Shown here piece after piece: positions 32,798-41,971 of a DNA stretch of 64,000 bases (within the stretch, counting starts at the first letter, position 1; every line of letters starts with the position of its first letter). The stretch covers positions 17,697 to 81,696 of the forward strand of contig ONKA01000008.1 in NCBI GenBank assembly GCA_900318265.1, read 5' to 3'. The translations under genes and the position numbers were made by a program. The stretch comes from an uncultured Bacteroidales bacterium (GTDB taxonomy: Bacteria > Bacteroidota > Bacteroidia > Bacteroidales > F082). The notes under the pieces are model-generated. The model did not search any database, had not been told where the DNA came from, and saw only the letters and a list, made by a program, of their open reading frames with translations.

Positions 32798-35700
32798 TTA
32801 ACGCTGGATGACCATGCGTTGGCTGACGGTACGGAAGAACCCGTTTTCATCCGTTAGCGTGAGGCGATAGAGATAAACACCTGAGCGCAAAGGACTTCCC
32901 GAATAACCACAGCCGTTCCAAAGGATAGGCTCGATGACACCGTCGGTGGCGGACACCTTTTTATATAAATGTTGCACGGGACGACCCATGATATCGAAAA
33001 TCTCAATGTTGACATCGAAATTGCCGTCCTCGCCAACATGGGTCAGGGTGATGCGAGTCTCCTCATTGAAAGGATTGGGGTAGTTGCGCACCTGCGAGAG
33101 GAAGAGATTGTCGTCAACGACAAACCAAAGGGCTGCTTCGGAGGCGTTGTCCTGAGTGTCCCACACCTTAAGGGTAAACTCGTACGTACCCGGTTCAAGT
33201 TCGCTGACCGGCAAGGCGATGCGTCCACGTCTGAAGTCATTCAAGGCAGGTTCATAGCGGTCGTTCAACACCAAGTGGTTGTATGTTGCAAGATTGCTGT
33301 TCATTACAATGTCACGACCCAAACTGAAGCCATAGTGATAGATGCCTTGAGCATCGTAGAGGTCGGCATAAAGCACGCCTTGACGCTCCACCGATTGTCC
33401 ATTTTCGAATTCGGGGGTATTCCAATAGAAGGTAATCTTCGGGCCTTCGTCGTCGGGCACCATGGCAGGATCGATTCCACCCAACATCAGCCCGTCGAAC
33501 TTACCCATGGCATCGACAACACGAAGTGAGTCGTAGGCATAGAAACTAAAGCGTGGCATGTCCATTCCCGGCATAATGTCTTTCGGCACCTGGAAGGAGA
33601 TATTGAACCTACCCGCAGTCACACTGACCTGTCCCTGATAGAGCACATCCTTATGATAATACACATTCCTAGTCGTGTCGCCATTAAACTTCACCTTGAT
33701 CTTCGCCTTCTGGTCGTAGAACCTCACCCACAGTGTGCCGTTGAAGCCGGCATCCAGATGTCCGTTGGCGTTTCTCACCTCACCCTCCAACGTCACCATG
33801 CTCATGGCATGAAGTACAATGTCGTCGGAAGCCCCAATTGACATTCCATTGATTTTCGTCACAGCGATATTCCCCTGAGGCAAGGGGAAACGCATCACCG
33901 GGTCGCCCAAAAACAGGAAGCGGATATTCTGATTAAGGAACGGACTGGTTGGGCTTTGATAATTGAGCGAGTTGCTCTTGGCCTCCCTGACAATATCGCC
34001 ATAACGCATAGGTTTGCCAGAAGCGTCGCGTTGAAAGAGGACTGGGATAAGCGACCGTGTCAGACGGTCGTTATGCATACCGTAAGTAGGACGACTTGTT
34101 GTAAGCATCGCCACACTGCCTCCATGGGGGTTCAGGAACAGTTGTTCACCAGCAGAAACCAAGAGGGGGTTGTCGTATTTTGTAAACTCACAAGTGGCGG
34201 TATAGACAAAGGGCAATTTCTCGTAGTTGTTGAGGGCGTTGATGTCGGCATTGGCAAGCACATTCTCACCTGTCAGGCCCTTGACGCCACCATGGCCGTT
34301 ATAGAAGAAGGCCAAAGTGCCTTGCTCGAGAGCACGCATCAAGTCGGCATTGGCGCCTTGGTTGACGGTACCACTCGAAGTGCTTGTCAGAGGATAGGCG
34401 CCACAATACACCTTTTTTGCGGTCAATGCAGGACAAATGGTATCCATCATCATATAATGTTTCTCGCTGTAATCCACATAATCCACCTTCTCGTCGTCGG
34501 CCAAGAGCAGCAAATCCGTTTTCCATTCGCCATGCGATTCAGCCAGATTGTCGCATTGTTTGATCTTGCGCAACATATTCTCAGCTTCCTCCACAGTCGA
34601 AACAGAGATACGACCTACACCGATATCGACACGACCTTCACAGTTCACACCTTCGTTGTTGTCCATCAATGCGAAGAAGTCGTCGGCTGCGAAACTCAAC
34701 TCATACTGTGGGTCTTCAAACGTTTCGTAGGTAGGCACATAATTCTGCCCATTGCCTTTGATATTGCGGAAATCGAACGATGCACGTCCAAACAAGGTCA
34801 GATACTTCAGTTGGCCAGCGCTGCGCCGATACACCATGCGAACGAAGTCGCGTATGCCTGTCGGGTCGGGCGTGCCTGACGAAAATTCGTTATAGATTTG
34901 ATTCACATCGACCACCACGCTAGTCAAGCCGTCCTTTTCGGAATGATAATCGGCCAAGGCCTGTGCCTGCTCGAGAAAGATGGGCGAAGTGAGGATCAAG
35001 TTATCGGCTTCGGCGATGGCGTGAAGGTTTTGATTGGGCAAGGCCGTCCAGCTCACAATCCGATGCGCCGCCTCAGGCTTGAACAGAACATAGCGTTTTT
35101 CCGTCCTCTCATCGGTGGCAAATACCAAGTTGCCTCCACTCAACACGACATCCTGAACAATAGGCTGCAAAGGTGAGGTCACTTCCCAAAGCCGATAATC
35201 GGCATTGACATTCTGTACCCAGACAGCACTTCGGCCGTTGCCAAACTGACTTGGCATCAAGCGGAATAGGAAATTGCTTTCCGTCCTTTTCAGCTGTCTC
35301 CAACCATAAATCTCAACATAATCAAGATATAGGGAAGCTGATGGAGAATTTACAAGACTCATTTTGAACGTAGCAGTGTCGTTATCAAGAAGCATCTGTT
35401 TGTCGATGGTCGATAACCTGCCATACAAATGATCTTGATCACTAATATACTTGATGGCAACATTATCAGCCACATGGTTGTCGTTGACCCAAGCATCGTA
35501 ATGTAAATACGTCTTTTTGACGCGTCCCAATATTTGCGAATTTATTCTTAAAGCTTTGGTTTTTACCAGGTTAGGAAAAACAAAAGAAATAGCAAAAGTC
35601 GAATCCTCTGCAGTAACCTGTTCGCCAAACCAGTTTTGTCCTATAGAATAAGGCGAAAACAGTTCTTCCTCATGCCAAACGAAATCGGGAAACTCAGAGA

Positions 35701-36232
35701 TGACGGTCGTCGTATTCTCAACGGACAGCGTGGGCTTCTCTCCCACCCTCAAACCGTCGACACCGCTATCAATACACAGATAATAATAAGTGGTGTCGGA
35801 ATAATAGTTGCGTTCACGCTCGTAGGTCTTGGTGCCATTGTCGACCAGCACCCAGCGCGTAGGTTCCTGTCCATAAAACAACACCACGTCGCCCTCATCG
35901 AAGCTGCCGTCGTCGGCACCCGTCACGCAGATGGCCATCTCCGTCAAATCGTCGGGACGACTATCCGAGTTCTTCTCAGGCAGAGCGCCCGAAGGATTAC
36001 CAAACAACCTGATCTGATTGGGGTTCAAGGCACTCACATCGATGCCCATCCCCTGCAAGGTGGCATAGTCCAATTGGTAGGCGCCCTCTTGCGTCACCGA
36101 AAGGCGATACCAGGTGTGATCGCTCAGCACCGACTGGTAGGTGTTATCCTGCGACCAGCCCACCGTACCGCCAAACAGCAGTAAGAGAACCGTAATAATG
36201 GTTATTCTTCTGTATTTCATACTCATTCTCAT
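32798..36232 (-). CDS. porU: PorU-like C25 peptidase/sortase, short form
   Basis: A 1144-aa protein with a signal peptide (residues 1-28). A beta-rich domain (HTWYRLSVTQEGAYQLDYATLQGMG) precedes the gingipain-like C25 domain. Catalytic His lies in FYNGHGGV (about residue 645) and Cys in TATCEF 34 residues later. The C-terminus has a CTD-like Ig fold with PNPFNEETRI, IFDIMGRPV and RSGVYLYRLT. PorU cleaves the CTD of T9SS cargo and attaches it to the anchor. Compared with the gene immediately upstream it lacks about 150 N-terminal residues that resemble a prodomain. It starts by a 4-nt ATGA overlap with that gene, so both are made from one message. Confidence 0.88.
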   Translation of the reverse strand: MRMSMKYRRITIITVLLLLFGGTVGWSQDNTYQSVLSDHTWYRLSVTQEGAYQLDYATLQGMGIDVSALNPNQIRLFGNPSGALPEKNSDSRPDDLTEMAICVTGADDGSFDEGDVVLFYGQEPTRWVLVDNGTKTYERERNYYSDTTYYYLCIDSGVDGLRVGEKPTLSVENTTTVISEFPDFVWHEEELFSPYSIGQNWFGEQVTAEDSTFAISFVFPNLVKTKALRINSQILGRVKKTYLHYDAWVNDNHVADNVAIKYISDQDHLYGRLSTIDKQMLLDNDTATFKMSLVNSPSASLYLDYVEIYGWRQLKRTESNFLFRLMPSQFGNGRSAVWVQNVNADYRLWEVTSPLQPIVQDVVLSGGNLVFATDERTEKRYVLFKPEAAHRIVSWTALPNQNLHAIAEADNLILTSPIFLEQAQALADYHSEKDGLTSVVVDVNQIYNEFSSGTPDPTGIRDFVRMVYRRSAGQLKYLTLFGRASFDFRNIKGNGQNYVPTYETFEDPQYELSFAADDFFALMDNNEGVNCEGRVDIGVGRISVSTVEEAENMLRKIKQCDNLAESHGEWKTDLLLLADDEKVDYVDYSEKHYMMMDTICPALTAKKVYCGAYPLTSTSSGTVNQGANADLMRALEQGTLAFFYNGHGGVKGLTGENVLANADINALNNYEKLPFVYTATCEFTKYDNPLLVSAGEQLFLNPHGGSVAMLTTSRPTYGMHNDRLTRSLIPVLFQRDASGKPMRYGDIVREAKSNSLNYQSPTSPFLNQNIRFLFLGDPVMRFPLPQGNIAVTKINGMSIGASDDIVLHAMSMVTLEGEVRNANGHLDAGFNGTLWVRFYDQKAKIKVKFNGDTTRNVYYHKDVLYQGQVSVTAGRFNISFQVPKDIMPGMDMPRFSFYAYDSLRVVDAMGKFDGLMLGGIDPAMVPDDEGPKITFYWNTPEFENGQSVERQGVLYADLYDAQGIYHYGFSLGRDIVMNSNLATYNHLVLNDRYEPALNDFRRGRIALPVSELEPGTYEFTLKVWDTQDNASEAALWFVVDDNLFLSQVRNYPNPFNEETRITLTHVGEDGNFDVNIEIFDIMGRPVQHLYKKVSATDGVIEPILWNGCGYSGSPLRSGVYLYRLTLTDENGFFRTVSQRMVIQR

Positions 36233-39200
36233 TTACTTAACACTAGTTTTGATACCAAGGTGGCCGTTTCTCCATTATCGTTGGTGGCCACGATGCGGTA
36301 GACATAAATGCCATTACGCAAATCTGCACCGTTAGCGCCACGGCCATTCCAACGAATGGGCGTGATGCGTGCCGAAGTGCCCGACACCGTCTCGGAGAGT
36401 GTAGTCACCCAACGGCCCATGATGTCGTAAATATAGATGTCGACCTTCACATTGTTGCCCACTTGGTTGTGGTCGAACACGAAATGCGTCTCGTCCGTCA
36501 CTGGATTGGGCGCATTGAAGGCATTCTCAATGACCATGCCACTGTTGTTCACCACAGTGAACGAAACCGTAGCTGTTCCAGAGTTGTTGTAGATGTCCCA
36601 GACCTTGAGCGTCAGGGTATAGTCGCCATCGGCGAGGTTTTGCAGTTTGTATGTGATGGTACCCTTGCCCGGATGGTCAAGTTCGGCAACGAAGTAATCA
36701 TTAAGGCAATAGGCATTCTTTGAAGGGCCTGTCAGCGTGGCCATGATGTCGTGACCAATGCCCGCGCCCGTCGTATTGATGCCACTCTCGTCTTCGACGA
36801 AAGCCAACAGCAATGGGTTTTGACCCGTCAAGCCACCATCTACGAAGAGCGTGTCGTCGATGAAGAGCTTGACCTCAGGTCCTTCGACGTCCTCAGTGGC
36901 CTCGTCATAAAAACCGCCGATGATGAACGCATCACAGCTGCCGTTGGCATCGATGTCGTAATCAGTAGCATAATAATTGATCAAACCTTGACCGAACCGA
37001 TAGGAGATGTCGCGCGGGACGATAAAGTTGATTTTGAACCTTCCGTTGACTGCCTCAGCCTTCCCGTTGAAAATCATGCTATTACGTAACTTAAAATCAA
37101 TAACCCCACAAGCCGTGCCATAAGTGGAAAGCTCGGCTTCCTTATCATAGACGATAACGCTGACCACACCATTGAAACCTGTGGCCACATTGCCATCCAA
37201 GTCCTTCACGACGCCTTCAATCTCAACGGGTTGCAAAGCGCTAATGGTATCGTGATAGACAGGATACGTCATCCATGTGCTGTCGTTGATGGCGAGGGAG
37301 TCCAAGTCGTAGCCTGGATATTTCCCATTGATGCTTAGCGTTTCCACTTTCCATTTCGGATAGGCCAATCGCAATGCGGGGTCGCCAAAAAACACATAGC
37401 GTTTCTCCACCAAGCCTCCACTACTCTTTGCCATGCGGTAGACATCCCCCAAACGATAGTGCTCGCCCCCGTAATAACGGAACAAGTTATCGTAGACACC
37501 CTCACCAAAAGCGAGGTTATGATGTCCATGAGTCACTCTTGAAGTGGTGAACATGGCGATCATGCCACCATATTGGTTCAAGAACGAATACTCGCCCAAG
37601 GAAGTGCGCAGGTGATCGTCGAAGCGGCTGAACTCACACGTACCAGTAATCATCAGCGGATACATCGGACCGTTTCGCCATGAGTCGACGTCCTTTCGTT
37701 GAAGAATCTTCTCTTCAGAAAGTTGAACCTCGCCTCCATGACCGACATAATGGAGCACCAACGTGCCTTTTTCCATGCGGCTATTGATGGCAGCGTTCAC
37801 GTCAGGTGCAATCTCACCTCCCGGGGCGCTGATTTGCTGATAGGCGTCGAGATAGATCTTGTCAACCACAGCAGCCTCGCCTCCTACATTCTTCAGCTTG
37901 GCCACCAAGGTCTCCGCACTATTCACAAAGCCACTTTCATCATCCGTAAAGAAAGTGATTGTGTTGCGCCACGGTTGCATGGTGGTCTCGTCTTTCACAA
38001 TATAACGTTCGATCTTGTCGACCATCTGGGCAGCCTGTTCCACCGTCTGCACCGGGAAACGTCCCACACCTATGTCGGCCAAGGAACCGTCGATATTGCC
38101 CTCAAGTTCATCCATAAAACCGAAATAGTCATCCGTTACATAGGTATACGACATCGCCAACGAAGCCACCGATTCGTAGGAAGGCACAAAGTCAACAACG
38201 CCATCGCGGTTCTTGTAATCGTAGGAGCAATCACCCAAAAGCAGCAGATACTTGATAGTTCGGCCCGGAGTGCTGTCAAGATAAAGCATACGGCAGAAGT
38301 CGCGAATGGCCGAAACGTCTTTCGCGCCACAAGAGAACTCATTGTAGATCTTTTCCGGTGTGGTGACATAAACATTCAAGTCAGGGTCGATGCGGTTGTG
38401 GATGGCTTTCAGACGTTCGGCTTGTTCCATAAAATCGGGATACGTCAAGATAACAAAGTCCACATCGCGCACCCCATGAAGGTTCTGGTTGTCAACCTTA
38501 CCGAAGGCCGTGGCAGAATGATACGAGTTGCCATTGCAGGCCACAAACTCGTTATCGCGGTTGCCGACCATCTTGAAACTCAAGGTAGAGCCACTGAGTT
38601 GACCTTTCACGATGGAGGGTTGCATGGGTTTGCTCACATCCCACACCTGGGTTTGTTGCGTGGCACCCGTCAGTCTGTACTCGTACGTTTTATTGAGTAC
38701 GTATGCTTCGGGATTACGGAAGCGCATTTGGTCACCCGTCATTTTCAGGCTGCGCCAGGCATTGACGAGGATATAATCCACAAAGCCTTCTGAGGTGACA
38801 GAGGAGCCATTGGAATTGTGTTTTAGGGTAACACGCACCGTCTCGCCATTGGGATGGCAGTTCACCCATCCACCCACATCGTATCCGTATGGCATCTCGG
38901 TCGAAGAGGAAGTAGTTTGAATAGGGTAAACAGCTTGCTGCACATTGTTGACCAACACCGCGAAACTGGCCGCTTGGAAATTGCGTCCCGCCAAAGCTGT
39001 CTTCACCGTGCAGGGAAGTGAGGTAATCACATTGGGGAAAGTGAAATCGAAGCTTTGTGTAGATGTGTATTCCATCTTGTCGCCATAATAGGTTCGTCCT
39101 ACTCGGAATACATTGTACAAGTCTTTTTCATGTACCTGATAATCCAGGAATTGGTTGACGATCTCATTGGCGCTTCCAGTAGGTTGGTCGGCATAACTGA

Positions 39201-40083
39201 TGCGTTTGCCCTGGCCCAACCCCACGACAACGAAGGCGTAGGCATAGTCATCGTATGCGTTTTGAATATGCGTATAGGCCATACGTTCCGTTTCAAGCTT
39301 CCAGCAAACGGGGCCACGACCGTAGAAAAGGATATAGTCGTTGTTGTCGAAACGGCCATCGGATTCGCCTGCCACATAAATGGGCACCTCAACCAAATCG
39401 TCTGGACGGGCGGTTGCGTTCAACTCAGGCAGCACGCCGCCCCCATTGTGGTAGATGCGTATCTGACGCGGGTCAAGTTGTGACACGTTGATGCCCAATT
39501 CAGTGAGGTCGGAAGCCGTCAGCTTATAGATGCCAGTTTCTGCAAGACCGATCTTGTACCACTCTCCAGATGCCATCGCCGAGCGCGTGGCATAAGTGGG
39601 TTTAGACTTCATAATACTGACATCAGGAGTGAGCGTCATCGACAATGTGGCTGAAATCAGCTTCTCGTATTGATCGCCTTTTTGTCGGAAAGGCACGATA
39701 CGCACTGAGAGCAAAGCCTTATCGCGCGAGCGCAACGGCTTGGCGGTCACTTCAAAATCGCTGCTGAAGGCATAATTACGCGCCACCTTCATCTCAGCCT
39801 CAGTAAGGGCTTCGGCTTTGACATCATCACACACCACTTCCACTTTCACAGCATCGTCGTAAATGGGCAAAGACTGATAAAACACAGGCATGACATCTTC
39901 ATAGGCACCCGACTCCAAATCAATATATAATAAGGTATCAGATCCAAAATGTTGTTCAGCCACTCCCTGCCATTGCAGACGGATAGTTTGTTCCATCTTC
40001 ATTTGACCCCACAAAGAATCGGCGTTGCCAGCGGCAAAAAACAACATGACCAGCAACAAACAAAATCGTATCTTATGACGCAT
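36229..40083 (-). CDS. porU: PorU-like C25 peptidase/sortase, long form
   Basis: A 1284-aa protein with a signal peptide (MRHKIRFCLLLVMLFFAAGNADSLWGQ), near the length of flavobacterial PorU. Residues about 30-150 form an extra prodomain-like region; from about 165 (GEWYKIGLAETGIYKLTASDL) it aligns with the short form. Catalytic residues are conserved: His in YVGHGGEV (about 780) and Cys in TGTCEF, again 34 residues apart. The C-terminal CTD-like domain (APNPVTDETHF, IYDIMGRWVTT, RNGIYVYRIV) ends LVLSK. It is first in a porU-porU unit. Which paralogue is the housekeeping sortase is not certain; length and N-terminus favour this one. Confidence 0.9.
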   Translation of the reverse strand: MRHKIRFCLLLVMLFFAAGNADSLWGQMKMEQTIRLQWQGVAEQHFGSDTLLYIDLESGAYEDVMPVFYQSLPIYDDAVKVEVVCDDVKAEALTEAEMKVARNYAFSSDFEVTAKPLRSRDKALLSVRIVPFRQKGDQYEKLISATLSMTLTPDVSIMKSKPTYATRSAMASGEWYKIGLAETGIYKLTASDLTELGINVSQLDPRQIRIYHNGGGVLPELNATARPDDLVEVPIYVAGESDGRFDNNDYILFYGRGPVCWKLETERMAYTHIQNAYDDYAYAFVVVGLGQGKRISYADQPTGSANEIVNQFLDYQVHEKDLYNVFRVGRTYYGDKMEYTSTQSFDFTFPNVITSLPCTVKTALAGRNFQAASFAVLVNNVQQAVYPIQTTSSSTEMPYGYDVGGWVNCHPNGETVRVTLKHNSNGSSVTSEGFVDYILVNAWRSLKMTGDQMRFRNPEAYVLNKTYEYRLTGATQQTQVWDVSKPMQPSIVKGQLSGSTLSFKMVGNRDNEFVACNGNSYHSATAFGKVDNQNLHGVRDVDFVILTYPDFMEQAERLKAIHNRIDPDLNVYVTTPEKIYNEFSCGAKDVSAIRDFCRMLYLDSTPGRTIKYLLLLGDCSYDYKNRDGVVDFVPSYESVASLAMSYTYVTDDYFGFMDELEGNIDGSLADIGVGRFPVQTVEQAAQMVDKIERYIVKDETTMQPWRNTITFFTDDESGFVNSAETLVAKLKNVGGEAAVVDKIYLDAYQQISAPGGEIAPDVNAAINSRMEKGTLVLHYVGHGGEVQLSEEKILQRKDVDSWRNGPMYPLMITGTCEFSRFDDHLRTSLGEYSFLNQYGGMIAMFTTSRVTHGHHNLAFGEGVYDNLFRYYGGEHYRLGDVYRMAKSSGGLVEKRYVFFGDPALRLAYPKWKVETLSINGKYPGYDLDSLAINDSTWMTYPVYHDTISALQPVEIEGVVKDLDGNVATGFNGVVSVIVYDKEAELSTYGTACGVIDFKLRNSMIFNGKAEAVNGRFKINFIVPRDISYRFGQGLINYYATDYDIDANGSCDAFIIGGFYDEATEDVEGPEVKLFIDDTLFVDGGLTGQNPLLLAFVEDESGINTTGAGIGHDIMATLTGPSKNAYCLNDYFVAELDHPGKGTITYKLQNLADGDYTLTLKVWDIYNNSGTATVSFTVVNNSGMVIENAFNAPNPVTDETHFVFDHNQVGNNVKVDIYIYDIMGRWVTTLSETVSGTSARITPIRWNGRGANGADLRNGIYVYRIVATNDNGETATLVSKLVLSK

Positions 40084-40345
40084 ATTTATCGTTATTACTT
40101 AATATTCAATTTATTAAATACAAAGTACACCTTCTAAGCATACCTTTATTTATAAGGGAACGAAAATACAACTTTTTTATTGCAAGATGGCATTTTTGGG
40201 CAACAAAAAAGTTTTTTTTCCAAAAATGACAACCGATTCAAAAAAAGTCCATAAATTTGCGTGTTTTTTTAGAAAAAAGTTTGAAAATAATCTGAGAGGC
40301 ATACAATAAATGCCTTTCAATTGAGTTTATAGATAACAAATTTGA
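40084..40345. other. Divergent control region between porU and gldJ
   Basis: 262 bp, strongly AT-rich. On the minus side TACTTTG (about 40121-40127) is a weak -7 candidate for porU. On the plus side TAAATTTG at 40252-40259 serves gldJ, with an AGGCAT/ATGCCT hairpin (about 40297-40315) in its leader. No ORF or other element is seen. Confidence 0.5.
40252..40259 (+). promoter_or_regulatory. -7 box (TAAATTTG) for gldJ
   Basis: TAnnTTTG match that would give an approximately 80-nt leader with a small hairpin before the ATG at 40346. Confidence 0.5.
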
Positions 40346-41842
40346 ATGACAATGTATAGAAAACAAGGATTCAAGACACTAGCCATCATTGTTTTGGCAG
40401 GATTGCTTACCGTTTCATGCTCCAATAAGTCTTCGCGCACGACGGGTTGGGCCTACAACGATGCCAACAACGGAGGCTTCGAAGTTACTGAAGTGAACGA
40501 CCAGGAAATCGGTCCCGGCTTGATTGCCATCGAAGGCGGAACCTTCGTGATGGGCGCCACAACCGACAACCTGACCTATTCGTGGGACAACTCGCCCCGC
40601 AAGGTCACCGTGCCTTCTTTCCTGCTGGACCGCACCGAGGTCAGCAATGTGGACTACCGTGAGTACATCTACTGGCTGAACCGCGTTTACGGACAAAACT
40701 ATCCTCAGGTGGTACGCAATGCCGCGCCCGACACCTTGGTTTGGCGTGACCGCTTGTCATACAATGAGCCCATGGTTGAGATCTATTTCCGCCATCCTTC
40801 CTACAATGACTATCCGGTGGTGGGTGTGACCTGGGTTCAAGCCAATGACTACTGCTCTTGGCGTACCGACCGTGTCAATGAGTTGATGCTTGTTGAGGCT
40901 GGCGTCCTTGATTGGGACCCGACCCAACAAGACGAAGAGAACTTCAACACCGACGCTTATCTGGCCGGCCAATACACTGGCAAGGTGAAGAACGGTAAGA
41001 AAGACCTCTCCAAAGGCGGCGACGGCGTGCGTAACGTCAGAATGGACGACGGCATCCTTTTGCCCTCGTACCGTCTGCCTACGGAAGCCGAATGGGAATA
41101 TGCCGCTGTCGGCTTGGTGGGCAACACCTCCAACGAAATCGTCAGCGAACGCAAGGTGTATCCTTGGAACGGCGACGGTCTGCGCACCGACAACAAGAGA
41201 TATATGGGTAGCTTCATGGCCAACTTCAAGAGAGGCCCTGGTGACTATATGGGTGTTGCTGGTCACTTGAACGACGGTGCCGCCCTGCCCGCCCCTGTGG
41301 GTTCCTACTGGCCCAACGACTACGGCCTGTACAACATGGCTGGCAACGTGGCTGAATGGTGCCAAGATGTCTATCGTCCGCTGTCTCACGAAGACGTTGC
41401 CGACTACAGCCCCTTCCGTGGTAACGTGTTCACCCGCAAGGCTGTCGACGACGAAGGCTTCCTGCTGCAAAAAGACTCCCTGGGTCGTATCCGCAGAGAG
41501 CCCATCCCTCAGGAAGAAGCTGCCAAGCGCCAGAACTACCGTACGAGCTTCAACTCCAACTATGACGACGGTGACTATATGTCGGCCATCCGCAACCGTT
41601 GGAGCGATCCTCAAGACGACCAAAGCGTGTTCACCAAGGAGATGTATGAAGCCGCCACGAATGAAACTCCCGGTACGACCCTCATCAGCGACGAATCGAG
41701 AGTGTACAAAGGCGGTTCATGGGCCGACGGTCCTTACTACCTGAGCCCTGGCACGCGCCGTTACCTCAACCAGAACCAGTCCGCTTCGACCATCGGCTTC
41801 CGTTGCGCGATGAACAAGGTGGGCAGCTCTTTTGCCAAGTAA
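40346..41842 (+). CDS. gldJ: GldJ-like T9SS lipoprotein with FGE-sulfatase fold
   Basis: A 498-aa lipoprotein (lipobox LLTVSC at about residues 21-26). The mature part starts SSRTTGWAYNDANNGGFEV, close to GldJ of gliding flavobacteria as remembered, then GPGLIAIEGGTFVMGATTDNLTYSWDNSPRKVTVPSFLLDRTEVSN, the formylglycine-generating-enzyme fold used non-catalytically by GldJ and PorK/GldK. The C-terminal FGE block is VYKGGSWADGPYYLSPGTRRYL...STIGFRCAM. GldJ is an OM lipoprotein that stabilises T9SS components. Synteny supports the call: it is divergent to porU and followed by murF. ATG 40352 is an alternative start. Confidence 0.85.
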   Translation: MTMYRKQGFKTLAIIVLAGLLTVSCSNKSSRTTGWAYNDANNGGFEVTEVNDQEIGPGLIAIEGGTFVMGATTDNLTYSWDNSPRKVTVPSFLLDRTEVSNVDYREYIYWLNRVYGQNYPQVVRNAAPDTLVWRDRLSYNEPMVEIYFRHPSYNDYPVVGVTWVQANDYCSWRTDRVNELMLVEAGVLDWDPTQQDEENFNTDAYLAGQYTGKVKNGKKDLSKGGDGVRNVRMDDGILLPSYRLPTEAEWEYAAVGLVGNTSNEIVSERKVYPWNGDGLRTDNKRYMGSFMANFKRGPGDYMGVAGHLNDGAALPAPVGSYWPNDYGLYNMAGNVAEWCQDVYRPLSHEDVADYSPFRGNVFTRKAVDDEGFLLQKDSLGRIRREPIPQEEAAKRQNYRTSFNSNYDDGDYMSAIRNRWSDPQDDQSVFTKEMYEAATNETPGTTLISDESRVYKGGSWADGPYYLSPGTRRYLNQNQSASTIGFRCAMNKVGSSFAK

Positions 41843-41873
41843 ATAGTAATAGATTCTTTTTCATGATAGCTTT

Positions 41874-41905
41874 GAAGCCGTTTGATCCGTCAGGCGGCTT
41901 CTTTC
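41874..41905 (+). terminator. Possible terminator after gldJ
   Basis: GAAGCCG (41874-41880) pairs with CGGCTTC (41895-41901) around a 14-nt loop, followed only by a short TTTC. Weak T-tract. Confidence 0.45.
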
Positions 41906-41918
41906 ATTAAAACACAAG

Positions 41919-41957
41919 GGTCCCTGAGCCCTGAGCTCGTCGAAGGGTCGAAGGGCC
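41919..41957. repeat. Dispersed 39-nt repeat, exact inverse copy at 51814-51852
   Basis: The sequence beginning GGTCCCTGAGCCCTGAGCTC and ending GTCGAAGGGTCGAAGGGCC is the exact reverse complement of 51814-51852. It lies in the spacer between gldJ and murF. Confidence 0.85.
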
Positions 41958-41971
41958 CAAACCCATAACAG

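Noticed and set aside
37699-38793. A 364-codon frame antisense to porU.
   Set aside because: No recognisable family or start region, and the opposite frame is a clear PorU; treated as a shadow.
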